64,000 nucleotides of DNA, taken from Methylobacterium sp. Leaf112 (GTDB lineage: Bacteria; Pseudomonadota; Alphaproteobacteria; Rhizobiales; Beijerinckiaceae). The stretch spans positions 19,482-83,481 of the forward strand of contig NZ_LMNG01000034.1 in NCBI RefSeq assembly GCF_001423295.1. The letters are read 5' to 3'. Position 1 is the stretch's first letter; every line of letters starts with the position of its first letter. The notes beneath the pieces are model-generated. The model searched no databases. It was not told the DNA's origin and was given only the letters and a program-made list of their open reading frames with translations. Both the position numbers and the translations under genes were made by a program. Shown piece by piece: positions 35,740 through 44,492 of this stretch.

Positions 35740-37869
35740 TCACCGCGGCGGCGTGCCGCCGCCGGCCTGCTGCTGGATCAGCGGGGTGATCCGCCGCACG
35801 GTGACCCGGCGGTTCTCGCGGGACGGCCCCTGTGTGTTCACCTTGAGCGCCTGTTCGCCGTAGCCCTGGGTCGTGAGGTTTTCGGGCGGAACCTGAAAGT
35901 TCTGAGTCAGGACCGTCGCCACCGACTGCGCCCGCCGATCCGACAAGGACAGGTTGTCGACATCGGAGCCCACCGCGTCGGTGTAGCCCTCCACGAGGAA
36001 AACTTCCTGCGGATTGGCCCGGATGGCCTGGTTCATCGCCGCCGCGATGGTCGCGAGGCGCGACGCCTGATCCGGCGTCACGGTGAACGAGCCGGTCTCG
36101 AAGGTGATGGTGTCGATGTCCACGCTGCGCATACGGGCCCGCAACTGCGGACTGTAGCGTACCTGATCGAGGGTATAGCGCCGGTCCAGGGGCACGACCG
36201 GCGGGGCCGAGAGGGCTTCATAGACACTGCGCTCGTCGGCTCCCTCGTAATCCACGACGTAGCGCTCGCGCGGAATGCGGATATCGGGCGGAGGCAGATC
36301 GACGACATCCTCGTAGATCGGGCGTCGCGGACCGCTGAAGCTGTTGTCGATGATCACGACCTCTCGACCATCACGGAACCGGCGTGAGCGCCGCACGAGA
36401 CGGCCGTCGTCGTCGACGATGGTGACGATCTGTGCGCCGTCCGGTCGATCGAGATAGGTGACGGTGTCGCCGCCGCGGCGCTCGCTGCGGTAGCCGCCGC
36501 GGCCCAGATCGCGGAACCGCTCGTTCTCATCGTGGCGGATGAAGGTGCGGTCGCGATCGCGCACGATGATGCGACCGGGCTCGCGGATGTAGGTCCGGCC
36601 ATCCTCCTGAAATTCACGCCGGTCGCGGCGGACACGGTCGAAGTCGCGAGTCTCATCGTCGTCGCGGAAGCCACCCGGAATGTAGCCGGGGCGACCCGGC
36701 GCGTTGAAGCCCTGGCGCGGACCGCCGCGCTCGAACGCGTCGCGTCGCTCGCGATCCTGGCGATCATCATCGACACCGCTCCGGCGGTCGCCTCCGCGCA
36801 AACCGTCGTCGCGCAGCCCCGGCTGGTCGCCACGGTCACGGGGATTGCTCTGGTCCCGGGCCGCATCCGGATCGCGCGGGCCACGGGGGGCAATCCGATC
36901 CGGCGCCGTATCCTGCCCGCGTTCGTTCGAACGCCCGGTACCGGTCGGCTCGTCTCGACCCTCGGCACCCGGCGCACCGGGAGGCGTGAAGGGACGTCCG
37001 GGAACGCCCGGCCTGGCATTGGGCGCGACTTGAGGCGCCGTCTGGGGAGCGCCCTGTGGTGCGACCTGCGGAGAAGGTGAAACCGGCTGAGGCGCCCCCG
37101 GTGCAGCCGCGGGTGGTGTGGCCGGCTGCCCAGGCCGTGTGGGCTGCGTCGGAGCGGTCGGCTGGGCCGGATTCAGCGACGGCTGCCGCTCGGCCGGACC
37201 GGTGTCCTGTCCACGTCGTCCGGGCGCGTCTGGACGGACTGGCTCGGCACCGGGTGTCCGGCGTTCTGGCTCCGCGCCCCGGACCGGGGCCTGCTCCGAC
37301 GGCTGTGTCGGGTCAGGGGTACGATCGCGTTGTGCCGGCGAAGTGGGTCGCTCGGTCGGTCCGCGTTGATCCGGACGACGGTCCTGTCGCTCAGGGCTTT
37401 CCTGTCGATCGGGGCGCCCCTGCCGGTCGGGCCGCTCCTGACGTTCCGGACGGGCCGGCCGCTCCTGCGGGTCGGGCCGCTCTTGTCTTTCGGGTCTCTC
37501 CTGCCGGTCAGGCCTGTCCTGGCGGTCGGGCCGCTCCTGTCGAGGTGCCGGGCGCTCGGCCGGGGTCCGGTCCTCACGCGGGGCAGAGCGCTCAGGCCTC
37601 TCCTGACGCGGCTCGGGCCGCTCCTGGCGCGGCGCCGGTCTCTCCTGACGGTCTGGCCGCTCCGGCCTGTCTTGGCGCTCTCCACGGGGTTCGGACCGTT
37701 CCCGGCCCGGGGATGGGCCGCCACGCTGTCCCTCGCTGTCGGGTCCGCCTTGCGCGACCTGCATCTTTCCCATCCCCGCCGGATCCGCCCAGGAAGGGCC
37801 GGACAGCGCCAGAGTCGGCAGGATCGTACCGGTGAGAAGGAGCAGGCGGATGATCCGCATCGAAGGCAC
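35740..37869 (-). CDS. OmpA family protein with long Arg/Pro/Gln-rich linker
   Basis: 709 residues; an ATG three codons downstream (37860) could also be the start. The signal peptide (about 1-28) is followed by a very low-complexity region (about 40-210) built from degenerate units such as RQERPDRQDRP and QERPERQERP. A Pro/Ala/Gln-rich stretch and an Arg/Asp-rich stretch extend to about 430. A globular part contains FRDGREVVIIDNSFSGPRRP. The C-terminal ~130 residues are the OmpA peptidoglycan-binding domain (ITFETGSFTVTPDQASRL, VEGYTDAVGSD, NLSLSDRRAQSVATVL, GYGEQALKV). It probably tethers the outer envelope to peptidoglycan across a long flexible spacer. No lipobox was seen. Confidence 0.85.
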   Translation of the reverse strand: MPSMRIIRLLLLTGTILPTLALSGPSWADPAGMGKMQVAQGGPDSEGQRGGPSPGRERSEPRGERQDRPERPDRQERPAPRQERPEPRQERPERSAPREDRTPAERPAPRQERPDRQDRPDRQERPERQERPDPQERPARPERQERPDRQGRPDRQESPERQDRRPDQRGPTERPTSPAQRDRTPDPTQPSEQAPVRGAEPERRTPGAEPVRPDAPGRRGQDTGPAERQPSLNPAQPTAPTQPTRPGQPATPPAAAPGAPQPVSPSPQVAPQGAPQTAPQVAPNARPGVPGRPFTPPGAPGAEGRDEPTGTGRSNERGQDTAPDRIAPRGPRDPDAARDQSNPRDRGDQPGLRDDGLRGGDRRSGVDDDRQDRERRDAFERGGPRQGFNAPGRPGYIPGGFRDDDETRDFDRVRRDRREFQEDGRTYIREPGRIIVRDRDRTFIRHDENERFRDLGRGGYRSERRGGDTVTYLDRPDGAQIVTIVDDDGRLVRRSRRFRDGREVVIIDNSFSGPRRPIYEDVVDLPPPDIRIPRERYVVDYEGADERSVYEALSAPPVVPLDRRYTLDQVRYSPQLRARMRSVDIDTITFETGSFTVTPDQASRLATIAAAMNQAIRANPQEVFLVEGYTDAVGSDVDNLSLSDRRAQSVATVLTQNFQVPPENLTTQGYGEQALKVNTQGPSRENRRVTVRRITPLIQQQAGGGTPPR

Positions 37870-37892
37870 TCACGGCTGTGGATGAGGCCTTC

Positions 37893-37919
37893 GGAACAGA
37901 GTGGGGCCAGGATGGTTCC
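37893..37919. promoter_or_regulatory. Symmetrical GGAAC-N17-GTTCC site upstream of the OmpA gene
   Basis: GGAAC at 37893-37897 and GTTCC at 37915-37919 are separated by 17 bases. Read leftward this is GGAAC-N16-TGTT, compatible with an EcfG-type promoter about 26 bases before the OmpA start. The symmetry also allows a dyad operator. Confidence 0.3.
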
Positions 37920-37966
37920 CGTTCGGAACGATACCGCGAACCCGCCAGGGCCACCGGCGGCCTGCG

Positions 37967-38980
37967 TCAGGGCGTCGTCGCGCGGCCCTGCCCCTGCCCC
38001 GGGAACAGGTTCGGTGCGATGATCCGGACGGCTTGGCGCTCCTCGCCGGCGACTGGGGCCGCGGGTTCCGTGGGAGCACCGGTCTCGTTGGTCACGAGGC
38101 CCGTGCGGGTGGCTGCGTCGGCCGCCAAGCCCGCCGCCGTCTTGTCGGCCCGCCCGACCAGGGTCAGACGAACCTTTGGCCGCGACAGGGCCTCGGCCTG
38201 CATGGGTGTGACGAAGATGTCGCCCTTGTGCCGCACCAGCATGCTCTCGGCCTTCACGAGCGATTGCGCCCAGCTCTGGCCCTCGCGCTTGCACGAGCAG
38301 TTCGGGGTGAAGGTCGTGCGGAACTTGAAGGCGTTGGCGAGCGAGACGTAGGCTTTCGCGCCCCGCAGCGTCGCGGCGTGTTTCAGGGCGTCGTCGCCGT
38401 GCGGCATCGAGTAGGCCACGGCCTCGGCGCCGGGGCATAGGGCCTGGCACAGGTCGTCGGCGCCTTCGCGCCCGTCGGGCAGGTTGGCCATGGGGAAATA
38501 GGCGCCGTCGCAGGTGCGGACGCAGACAACCTGGGCTCCGCCCCGGGCGCGTTGCTCGCGCGGCGTTCCATCCAATGCGTTGAGCGCCACGCGGCTCGCC
38601 GTATCCGTGCAGGCGGAGGCCACGGCCGCCGTGAGCTGCCGGCGGCGCGCGGCCGTGACTTCCCCGTTCTCGGCGCCGTAACCCGCATTGAGCGCGCGGA
38701 TGCGCTGCTCCACGGCTCCGCATTGCGGCGGACGCGAATCGAAGAACAGGAACCGGCCGCCCTCGCAATTCAAGGTGCGATAATAGGCATTCAGCCGCCC
38801 GATCTCGTTCTGCAGCGCGCGCGCCGTGTTCGCTCCGTCGCTCAGGTTGGCGAGCTCCGAACGGTAGCGCAGGCAGGCGTCGGAGGCTTGCACCTGCGCC
38901 GTCCCCACCGTCCCGAGGGCGACGAGGGTCATGGCGAGCGCCCGGACGAGCGTGCGGATCTGCGGAAGGATCAGCGGCAT
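37967..38980 (-). CDS. DUF2865 domain protein, secreted
   Basis: 337 residues from the ATG at 38980; an in-frame start at 39085 is less likely because the signal peptide begins at MPLILPQIR. Signal peptide core ALAMTLVALGTVGTAQVQA (cleavage near 30). The DUF2865 core contains VVCVRTCDGAYFPMANLP, CQALCPGAEAVAYSMPHGDD, TFTPNCSCK and many paired cysteines. This family is frequent in Rhizobiales and functionally unknown; probably periplasmic and disulphide-rich. The C-terminus is Ala/Thr-rich. It is co-directional with the OmpA gene (97-base gap) and diverges from creA. Confidence 0.85.
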   Translation of the reverse strand: MPLILPQIRTLVRALAMTLVALGTVGTAQVQASDACLRYRSELANLSDGANTARALQNEIGRLNAYYRTLNCEGGRFLFFDSRPPQCGAVEQRIRALNAGYGAENGEVTAARRRQLTAAVASACTDTASRVALNALDGTPREQRARGGAQVVCVRTCDGAYFPMANLPDGREGADDLCQALCPGAEAVAYSMPHGDDALKHAATLRGAKAYVSLANAFKFRTTFTPNCSCKREGQSWAQSLVKAESMLVRHKGDIFVTPMQAEALSRPKVRLTLVGRADKTAAGLAADAATRTGLVTNETGAPTEPAAPVAGEERQAVRIIAPNLFPGQGQGRATTP

Positions 38981-39118
38981 GGCCTGACAGGATCGGGAGT
39001 GGAACCTTGCCGCCGACGGGAATCGGAGCGGCGGCGAAGCGGAAGTTTTGTACTCGCCCTCGCGCGGGGGCGACAGCCTTCCCACATGCGCCCCAGCCGA
39101 GTTGGGGGGGAATGCAGG

Positions 39119-39649
39119 ATGATGTGGCTTCGGGGTCTCACAGGGGGAATGGCCGCTGCTGCCGTCGTGGCAGGAGCGCTCGCCGGCGCGGTGTCCGCCA
39201 AGGCGGAGGATGCCGATCGGATCTTCGACAAATCGACGGTCTGGCGCCCCCTTACACCGAACGACAAGCTCGTGGTTTACGGCATCGACGATCCGGCCGT
39301 GGCCGGTGTGGCGTGCTGGTACACCCAGCCCGAGAAGGGCGGCATCAAGGGCACCCTGGGGCTGGCCGAGGACGTCTCGGACATCTCGCTCGCCTGCCGT
39401 CAGGTCGGTCCCGTGCAGTTCAAGGACAAGCTCGGTCAGGGCGAGGTGGTGTTCAGCGAACGCCGCTCGCTGATCTTCAAGTCGATGCAGATCGTGCGCG
39501 GATGCGACGCCAAGCGCAACACGCTGATCTACATGGTCTATTCGGATAAGGTGATCCAGGGCTCGCCCAAGAACTCAACCTCGGCCGTGCCGCTCATGCC
39601 GTGGGGCACGGAGCCGCCGCCGCGATGCGCCGATGCCATGAAGAAATAA
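39119..39649 (+). CDS. creA: CreA family periplasmic protein
   Basis: 176 residues. The start is one of two adjacent ATGs at 39119/39122. The signal peptide (about 1-30) ends AGAVSAKAE. The body matches CreA: RIFDKSTVWRPLTPNDK, VYGIDDPAVAGVACWYTQPE, GTLGLAEDVSDISLACRQVG, VFSERRSLIFKSMQIVRGCD and TLIYMVYSDKVIQGSPKNST. CreA is a conserved proteobacterial periplasmic protein without a known activity; its name comes from the E. coli creABCD locus, of which no other member is present here. A hairpin 20 bases after the stop may terminate it. Confidence 0.92.
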   Translation: MMWLRGLTGGMAAAAVVAGALAGAVSAKAEDADRIFDKSTVWRPLTPNDKLVVYGIDDPAVAGVACWYTQPEKGGIKGTLGLAEDVSDISLACRQVGPVQFKDKLGQGEVVFSERRSLIFKSMQIVRGCDAKRNTLIYMVYSDKVIQGSPKNSTSAVPLMPWGTEPPPRCADAMKK

Positions 39650-39668
39650 GCTTCCAAACACGCTCGGT

Positions 39669-39699
39669 CCGGCCACGGATCCTGAAATCCGATGGCCGG
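39669..39699. terminator. Hairpin between convergent genes
   Basis: CCGGCCA-CGGA at 39669-39679 pairs with TCCG-A-TGGCCGG ending at 39699 (11 bp with one bulged base). It lies between the creA stop and the stop of the converging small secreted protein. There is no T-run. Confidence 0.4.
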
Positions 39700-39719
39700 C
39701 GCTGATCCGGTCCGGTCGC

Positions 39720-40064
39720 TCAATCCTGGCAGGTGATGCGGATCGGACGCTCGGCCTGCTTGATCACGGGAGAGGTGGGAATCGCCCCGGTGTACTCGTC
39801 CTGCGCCGCGACGCCGAAGGAACCGGCGGAGGCGAATCCCTGTGCTTCGCACCAGGCATTCGCGACCACCTGTCCGCAGCTGCTCTCGCCATTGCTCAGG
39901 CAATCGCCGACGCCGTAGCCCTCGCCGGCCGGGATCAGGAACGTCTTCTCCACCTGAGACACCGCTTTGGTGGGAGTCTCGCCGTCTCCGCCCGCGAGCG
40001 CGGTGGAGGAAATCATCAAGGCGAGAGCGAGGAGGGTGCCGATTTCGGCGGCCGGGCGGCGCAT
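39720..40064 (-). CDS. Small secreted protein of unknown function
   Basis: 114 residues from the ATG read leftward at 40064, which follows a GAGG site. A signal peptide with core LLALALMISSTALA is cleaved near residue 24. The mature part contains FLIPAGEGYGVGDCLSNGES, then GQVVANAWCEAQGFASAGSF, and ends RPIRITCQD; four cysteines suggest two disulphides. Proteins with VANAWCEAQGF-like motifs are common hypotheticals in Methylobacterium and Bradyrhizobium. No domain name is known to me. The frame runs open far upstream, antisense to cysS, but that is not coding. Confidence 0.72.
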   Translation of the reverse strand: MRRPAAEIGTLLALALMISSTALAGGDGETPTKAVSQVEKTFLIPAGEGYGVGDCLSNGESSCGQVVANAWCEAQGFASAGSFGVAAQDEYTGAIPTSPVIKQAERPIRITCQD

Positions 40065-40376
40065 GGGCAGAACCTCGATGGAGGGATTCGGGTTGGGGGA
40101 AATCTCAAGGGTCCAGGTAAACAAACCCTTTCCGCCCTGGATCGCTTTCGATAGGCGGCGGAGCGGCGCTGTTCTCGAATTGCTCATGGGTTCGGGGTAG
40201 CCCAGGACGGCCGACGGCACCGTCGCCTTCGTGCAACAGGCGCCGGCTGCAGCGCGGCACCCCCGCCGTTGGACGTGTCGGTCGCCACGGGGTACCGACG
40301 CCGGGAAGCGGCGAAGAACCAAGGCGCTAGGGGCGGTCGAGCTGTGCGATCCGCTCGAGGGACGAGGGACGGTTTC
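40065..40376. other. Divergent intergenic region before cysS
   Basis: About 310 bases between the small secreted protein and cysS. Both promoters should lie here. I see no convincing gene, T-run terminator or palindrome beyond short GC hairpins such as GCGACGGTGCCGTCGGC around 40211-40227. Confidence 0.4.
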
Positions 40377-41756
40377 ATGGCCCCGATGTTGCGGCTCTAC
40401 AACACGCTGACGCGGCAGAAAGCTGCGTTCGCGCCGATCGATCCGAGCCATGTCCGGATGTATGCCTGCGGTCCGACGGTCTACGACGCGGCCCATATCG
40501 GCAACGCCCGCCCGATCATCGTCTTCGACCTGTTGTTCCGGCTCCTGCGCCACCTCTACGGCGCGGCGCACGTCACCTACGCGCGCAACGTCACCGACGT
40601 GGACGACAAGATCAACGCCCGCGCGGCCGAGCGCGGCATCACCATCCGTGACCTCACGGATGGGACGCTCGCGGCCTTTCACGACGACATCCGTGCCCTC
40701 GGCGTGCTGATGCCCGAGGACGTGAACGTGGCGGGCGAGCGTCCGCGTTTCGTCGAGCCGCGCGCCACCGATCACATCGCCGAGATGATCGCCATCATCG
40801 AAGGGCTGGTGGCGGCCGGTCACGCCTACGTTGCGGATGGCCACGTGCTGTTCGACGTGCCCTCGATGCCCGATTACGGCGGCCTGTCGAAGCGGCCCCT
40901 CGACGAGATGGAGGCCGGCGCCCGCGTCGAGGTCGCCCCCTACAAGCGCTCGCCCCTCGACTTCGTCCTGTGGAAGCCTTCGAAACCCGGCGAGCCGTCC
41001 TGGCCCTCGCCGTGCGGCCTGCCCGCGCCCGGCCGTCCCGGCTGGCACATCGAGTGCTCCGCCATGTCGTGGAAGCACCTGGGAAAAACCTTCGACATCC
41101 ATGCCGGCGGCATCGACCTCATCTTCCCGCATCACGAGAACGAGGTCGCCCAATCGCGCTGCTGCTTCTCCACCGACGTGATGGCCAACGTCTGGCTCCA
41201 CAACGGTTTCCTGCAGGTGGAGGGGGAGAAGATGTCGAAGTCCCTCGGCAACTTCATCACCATCCGCGACGTGCTGAAGGACTGGCCCGGCGAGGTGGCC
41301 CGGCTCGCCATGCTCAAGACGCACTATCGCCAGCCCATCGATTGGACGGTGCGGGGGTTGGAGGAAGCGGCCCGGACCCTGGAGCGCTGGTACGTGATCG
41401 TCGGCGATAGTGCAGCCTCTCCGGTGATTCCGGACGGGCTGCTCGAACCCCTGACCGACGATCTCAACACCGCTTCGGCACTCGCGGAACTCCACCGCCT
41501 CGACGATCCCGCCGGCCTCAAGGCGGGCGCCAACCTGATGGGTCTGCTCACGCAGACCAAGTCGGCCCGCGACCAGGGCAGCATCCGGGCCGCCGGGCTG
41601 GACGTACTCGAGGTCGAGGCCCTGATCGAAGTGCGCCGCGCGGCCCGCGCCGCCAAGGACTGGGCCGCCTCCGATCGTGTCCGCGACGCGCTTTTGGCCA
41701 TGGGCGTCACCGTGAAGGACGGCAAGGACGGCACCGTCTGGAGCGTGACCCCATGA
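40377..41756 (+). CDS. cysS: Cysteinyl-tRNA synthetase
   Basis: 459 residues from the ATG at 40377. The class I HIGH-like motif appears as CGPTVYDAAHIGNARPI and the KMSKS motif as GEKMSKSLGNF. The zinc ligands are the Cys of YACGPT, the WHIECSAM Cys and the HHENEVAQS residues. ITIRDVLKDW and the C-terminal helical anticodon domain are intact, ending with the DGKDGTVWSVTP typical of Rhizobiales. It charges tRNA-Cys. Its stop codon overlaps the start of a truncated PIN-domain frame (ATGA). Confidence 0.96.
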   Translation: MAPMLRLYNTLTRQKAAFAPIDPSHVRMYACGPTVYDAAHIGNARPIIVFDLLFRLLRHLYGAAHVTYARNVTDVDDKINARAAERGITIRDLTDGTLAAFHDDIRALGVLMPEDVNVAGERPRFVEPRATDHIAEMIAIIEGLVAAGHAYVADGHVLFDVPSMPDYGGLSKRPLDEMEAGARVEVAPYKRSPLDFVLWKPSKPGEPSWPSPCGLPAPGRPGWHIECSAMSWKHLGKTFDIHAGGIDLIFPHHENEVAQSRCCFSTDVMANVWLHNGFLQVEGEKMSKSLGNFITIRDVLKDWPGEVARLAMLKTHYRQPIDWTVRGLEEAARTLERWYVIVGDSAASPVIPDGLLEPLTDDLNTASALAELHRLDDPAGLKAGANLMGLLTQTKSARDQGSIRAAGLDVLEVEALIEVRRAARAAKDWAASDRVRDALLAMGVTVKDGKDGTVWSVTP

Positions 41757-42067
41757 TCGCCCCCGCCGATCGCCAGCCGATCGTGGTCGCCGATGCCGGG
41801 CCGCTGATCCGGCTCGCGGCGGCCGGCATCCTCGATACGCTCCGAGGACTCAATCGGCGGATCGTCCTGGTGGACCGGGTCGAGAAGGAGGTCACGGGCG
41901 ACCTGTCGAAGACCTTTGCATTCCCAGCCGATGTCGACCGACGCGGATTGAGGGCGATTCAGAGCCGTTCGGTGACGAACGCCTCGGCCTGTGGGGCGGG
42001 CGGCGAAGCGGCCGCCGCGTCGCGCAGGATCCCGACCACGTCGCCGGCTTCGCTGGCGACGAGATAG
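41753..42067 (+). pseudogene. Truncated PIN-domain (VapC/DUF3368-like) frame overlapping cysS
   Basis: It starts in the ATGA overlap with cysS. The first ~50 residues look like a PIN-domain N-terminus: QPIVVADAGPLIRLAAAGIL, then RIVLVDRVEKEVTGDLS. The D-x-x-P-L-x-x-L core carries the first catalytic Asp, with a V.EV strand-helix after it. From about 41935 the frame turns into unrelated Ser/Ala-rich sequence because it reads the opposite strand of the LOG gene, which ends at 41959. The remaining PIN acidic residues are missing, so it is probably a remnant of a toxin-like gene once carried behind cysS. It could instead be a real short protein of unknown role. Confidence 0.55.
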
Positions 42068-42561
42068 CTGAGGTCGAGCCCCTCCCGGATGAATCCTTGG
42101 GCTCGCATGTGGTCGAGGAGCGTCAGGAGCGGCGTCCAGAACTCGGCCACGGAGAGCAGCAGGATCGGCTTGTTGTGCTGGCCGAGCTGCGCCCAGGTGA
42201 GCTGCTCCACCAACTCCTCCAGGGTGCCGATGCCGCCCGGCAGGGCCACGAACGCGTCGGAACGCTCGAACATCAGACGCTTGCGGGTGTGCATGTCCTC
42301 GACGACGATGGTCTCCTGGATCTCGTCGAGCATGCGCTCCCGGGATTTCAGGAAGCTCGGGATGATGCCGGTGACATGGCCCCCGTTCTCGAGGACGGCG
42401 CGCGCCACCGTACCCATGAGGCCGACATTGCCGCCGCCGTAGACGAGGCCGAGGCCGGCCTGCGCCAGGGCCTTGCCGAGGGCCTCGGCCGCCGCGGTAA
42501 AGGCCGGGTCGCCGCCGAACCCGGAGCCGCAATAGACGCAGACCGTCCTCACCGGTGCCAT
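41959..42561 (-). CDS. LOG family protein (TIGR00730, cytokinin-riboside phosphoribohydrolase-like)
   Basis: 200 residues from the ATG at 42561. A Rossmann-like fold with VCVYCGSGFGGDPAFTAAAE, LVYGGGNVGLMGTVARAVLE and the diagnostic nucleotide-binding motif ALPGGIGTLEELVEQLTWAQ (PGGxGTxxE). Members cleave nucleoside 5'-monophosphates such as cytokinin riboside phosphates, or act on AMP/IMP. In plant-associated Methylobacterium this could contribute to cytokinin release, but that is inference. The tail end VTERL abuts the PIN remnant on the other strand. Confidence 0.9.
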   Translation of the reverse strand: MAPVRTVCVYCGSGFGGDPAFTAAAEALGKALAQAGLGLVYGGGNVGLMGTVARAVLENGGHVTGIIPSFLKSRERMLDEIQETIVVEDMHTRKRLMFERSDAFVALPGGIGTLEELVEQLTWAQLGQHNKPILLLSVAEFWTPLLTLLDHMRAQGFIREGLDLSYLVASEAGDVVGILRDAAAASPPAPQAEAFVTERL

Positions 42562-42778
42562 GTGCCGCTTCCCCTCCGGGTCCGGCCGCGCGGGCGCGTG
42601 CCGTCCACGGGCCAAAGTGCTGATTTTACGGGAGATCCGGCCTTGAAAAGGCCGTCGGGATTTGGTGTTCCGGTCATGTTCGTTAATATGTCGCCGTCAA
42701 GTGCCGATTTGTCGCCGGGGCAGGTCAGGGTCGATCGCGGTTTCGCCGCCCGGACGATGGAAGAGGGAGTGGTGCGTC

Positions 42779-44293
42779 ATGAAGGCGGAGTTGCGACGGA
42801 GCATCTTCCTCGCCTGCGTGGGGCTTCTGGGCGGCTTCACCCTCGTCGTCACCCTCTATGGCGCGAGCGAGTTGTTCAAGCACGGATTCGGCACGCCCGA
42901 GGGCCGGGCCGTACCCCTCGTCACCGATCCGCTCGCGGGCTCCGGGGAGGGAGCGCTGCCGGTGCCGGGAAAGCCCCGGTCGGACCGGCTGCCGGAGCCG
43001 GACCGGCTGCCGGAGCGGACGCCCGCCCAGGCATCGCGGGACACTCCGGCGGCGACCGGCACCGAGGCGTCGGCGCCGACCTTCGACATCATCCGCGTCG
43101 AGCCGTCGGGCGAGGCCGTCATCGCCGGGCGGGCTGCGCCCAACACCACCGTCGAGCTGCTGCGCGACAATCAGCCCATTGCCCGTGCGCTCGTCGACCC
43201 GTCCGGCCAGTTCGCCATCGTGCCGCCTGCCCTGTCCCCCGGCAGCAGTGAGATCACCCTGCGGTCCACGGGGGCCGATGGCCGATCCGTGGTTTCGCGC
43301 GACTCCGTCGCCGTGGTCGTCGCATCGAAGCGCGACACCAAGCCCTTGATCGCGTTGACGTCTCCCGACAGGCCGACGGTGGTTCTGTCCCACCCCGAGC
43401 TTGTAGCGCCGCCCCCGGCCGCCGTCGCCGCAGGAGCGCGTGACGGGGCCAGGACGGGGCCCAAGACCGGGTCCGACACCGCGAGGGCGGAGGCGAAACC
43501 CGAGGCCGGCAAGGTGGTCGAGGGCAAGGTGGCCGAGGGCAAGGCGCCGGAGAGCAGGCCCCCGGAGACGGAGCGGGCCGCCGGCGCGAGCCCGGTCAAG
43601 ATCGTCAGCGTCGAGGCGGAGGAGGGCGGCCGGCTCTACGTCACGAGCCAGGCCCAGCCCGGCGCGACTCTGCGGCTCTACCTCAACGACACCCTGGTGG
43701 CGCCGGGCAGCGCCGGGGCGGACGGGCGCGTCGCCTTCACCATCGGGCGGGGCGTCCAGCCGGGCGCCTACACCATCCGGGTCGATCAGGTGGACCCCGT
43801 CTCGGGCAAGGTGAAGACCCGCTCCGAGGTGGCGTTCTCCGTGCCGGCCGTGAAGCCGGCCGTGCCCCGACCCACCGTGAAGACCCCCGCGGCCACGCCC
43901 GAAGCAGCCGCACCGCCGGCGCGAATCGCCGTTCTGGAACAACCGCTTAGCCCGGCCGCAGCCCGACCACCGGGCGAGGCCGGGCCCTCCCTTGCGGCGA
44001 CCCCGACCCCGGCGGCGACGACGCCGGACCTCAATCCCGGCACCACTCCCGACCCGAAGCCGGAGCCGCCCCGGACGGTGTTCGTGCCGGAGGTCGGCAC
44101 GGCGCGGATCGTGCGGGGCGACAGCCTGTGGCAGATCAGCCGGCGCATCTACGGGCGCGGCACCCGCTACACGGTGATCTACGACGCCAACCAGCCGCAG
44201 ATCCGCAACCCGGACCGGATCTATCCGGGCCAGATCTTCGTGCTGCCGAGCGACGGAACGGCGGCGGTGGCGGGCACCGAACGGCGCGGCTGA
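42779..44293 (+). CDS. LysM peptidoglycan-binding protein, membrane anchored
   Basis: 504 residues from the ATG at 42779, which follows AGAGGGAG (42761-42768); a frame opening at 42662 is less likely. A basic N-terminus and one membrane helix (about 8-27, FLACVGLLGGFTLVVTLYG) anchor it. The periplasmic part has two Ig-like/beta segments (about 105-180, GEAVIAGRAAPNTTVELLRD; and 270-350, GATLRLYLNDTLVAPG), linked by Ala/Pro/Lys-rich spacers. The C-terminus (about 440-490) is a LysM domain: IVRGDSLWQISRRIYG, RYTVIYDANQPQIRNPDRIY, PGQIFVLP. Such BON/Ig/LysM proteins bind peptidoglycan in Rhizobiales. It precedes the ABC exporter by 199 bases. Confidence 0.87.
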   Translation: MKAELRRSIFLACVGLLGGFTLVVTLYGASELFKHGFGTPEGRAVPLVTDPLAGSGEGALPVPGKPRSDRLPEPDRLPERTPAQASRDTPAATGTEASAPTFDIIRVEPSGEAVIAGRAAPNTTVELLRDNQPIARALVDPSGQFAIVPPALSPGSSEITLRSTGADGRSVVSRDSVAVVVASKRDTKPLIALTSPDRPTVVLSHPELVAPPPAAVAAGARDGARTGPKTGSDTARAEAKPEAGKVVEGKVAEGKAPESRPPETERAAGASPVKIVSVEAEEGGRLYVTSQAQPGATLRLYLNDTLVAPGSAGADGRVAFTIGRGVQPGAYTIRVDQVDPVSGKVKTRSEVAFSVPAVKPAVPRPTVKTPAATPEAAAPPARIAVLEQPLSPAAARPPGEAGPSLAATPTPAATTPDLNPGTTPDPKPEPPRTVFVPEVGTARIVRGDSLWQISRRIYGRGTRYTVIYDANQPQIRNPDRIYPGQIFVLPSDGTAAVAGTERRG

Positions 44294-44492
44294 GCCCGTT
44301 CCACGCCCTGCCGCGTGGAACGGTCCATCCCCCGAAAACCCGCTTTCTGGAACGGCGCATCCACGAGGGTGGCACGGCGCACGGTCCCCACGCACCGGCG
44401 CGGGGCGGCCTTGCGCCGAGGCGCGGCTGTCATCGGGCGCGGACCGGCTTATATCCGTTCCAAATCCAGCCTTCACCGAGAATCGAAACGGC

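Noticed and set aside
37330..37700. Quasi-regular repeats resembling a CRISPR array
   Set aside because: The units are degenerate, without constant spacers, and are codons of the Arg/Pro/Gln-rich linker of the OmpA gene.
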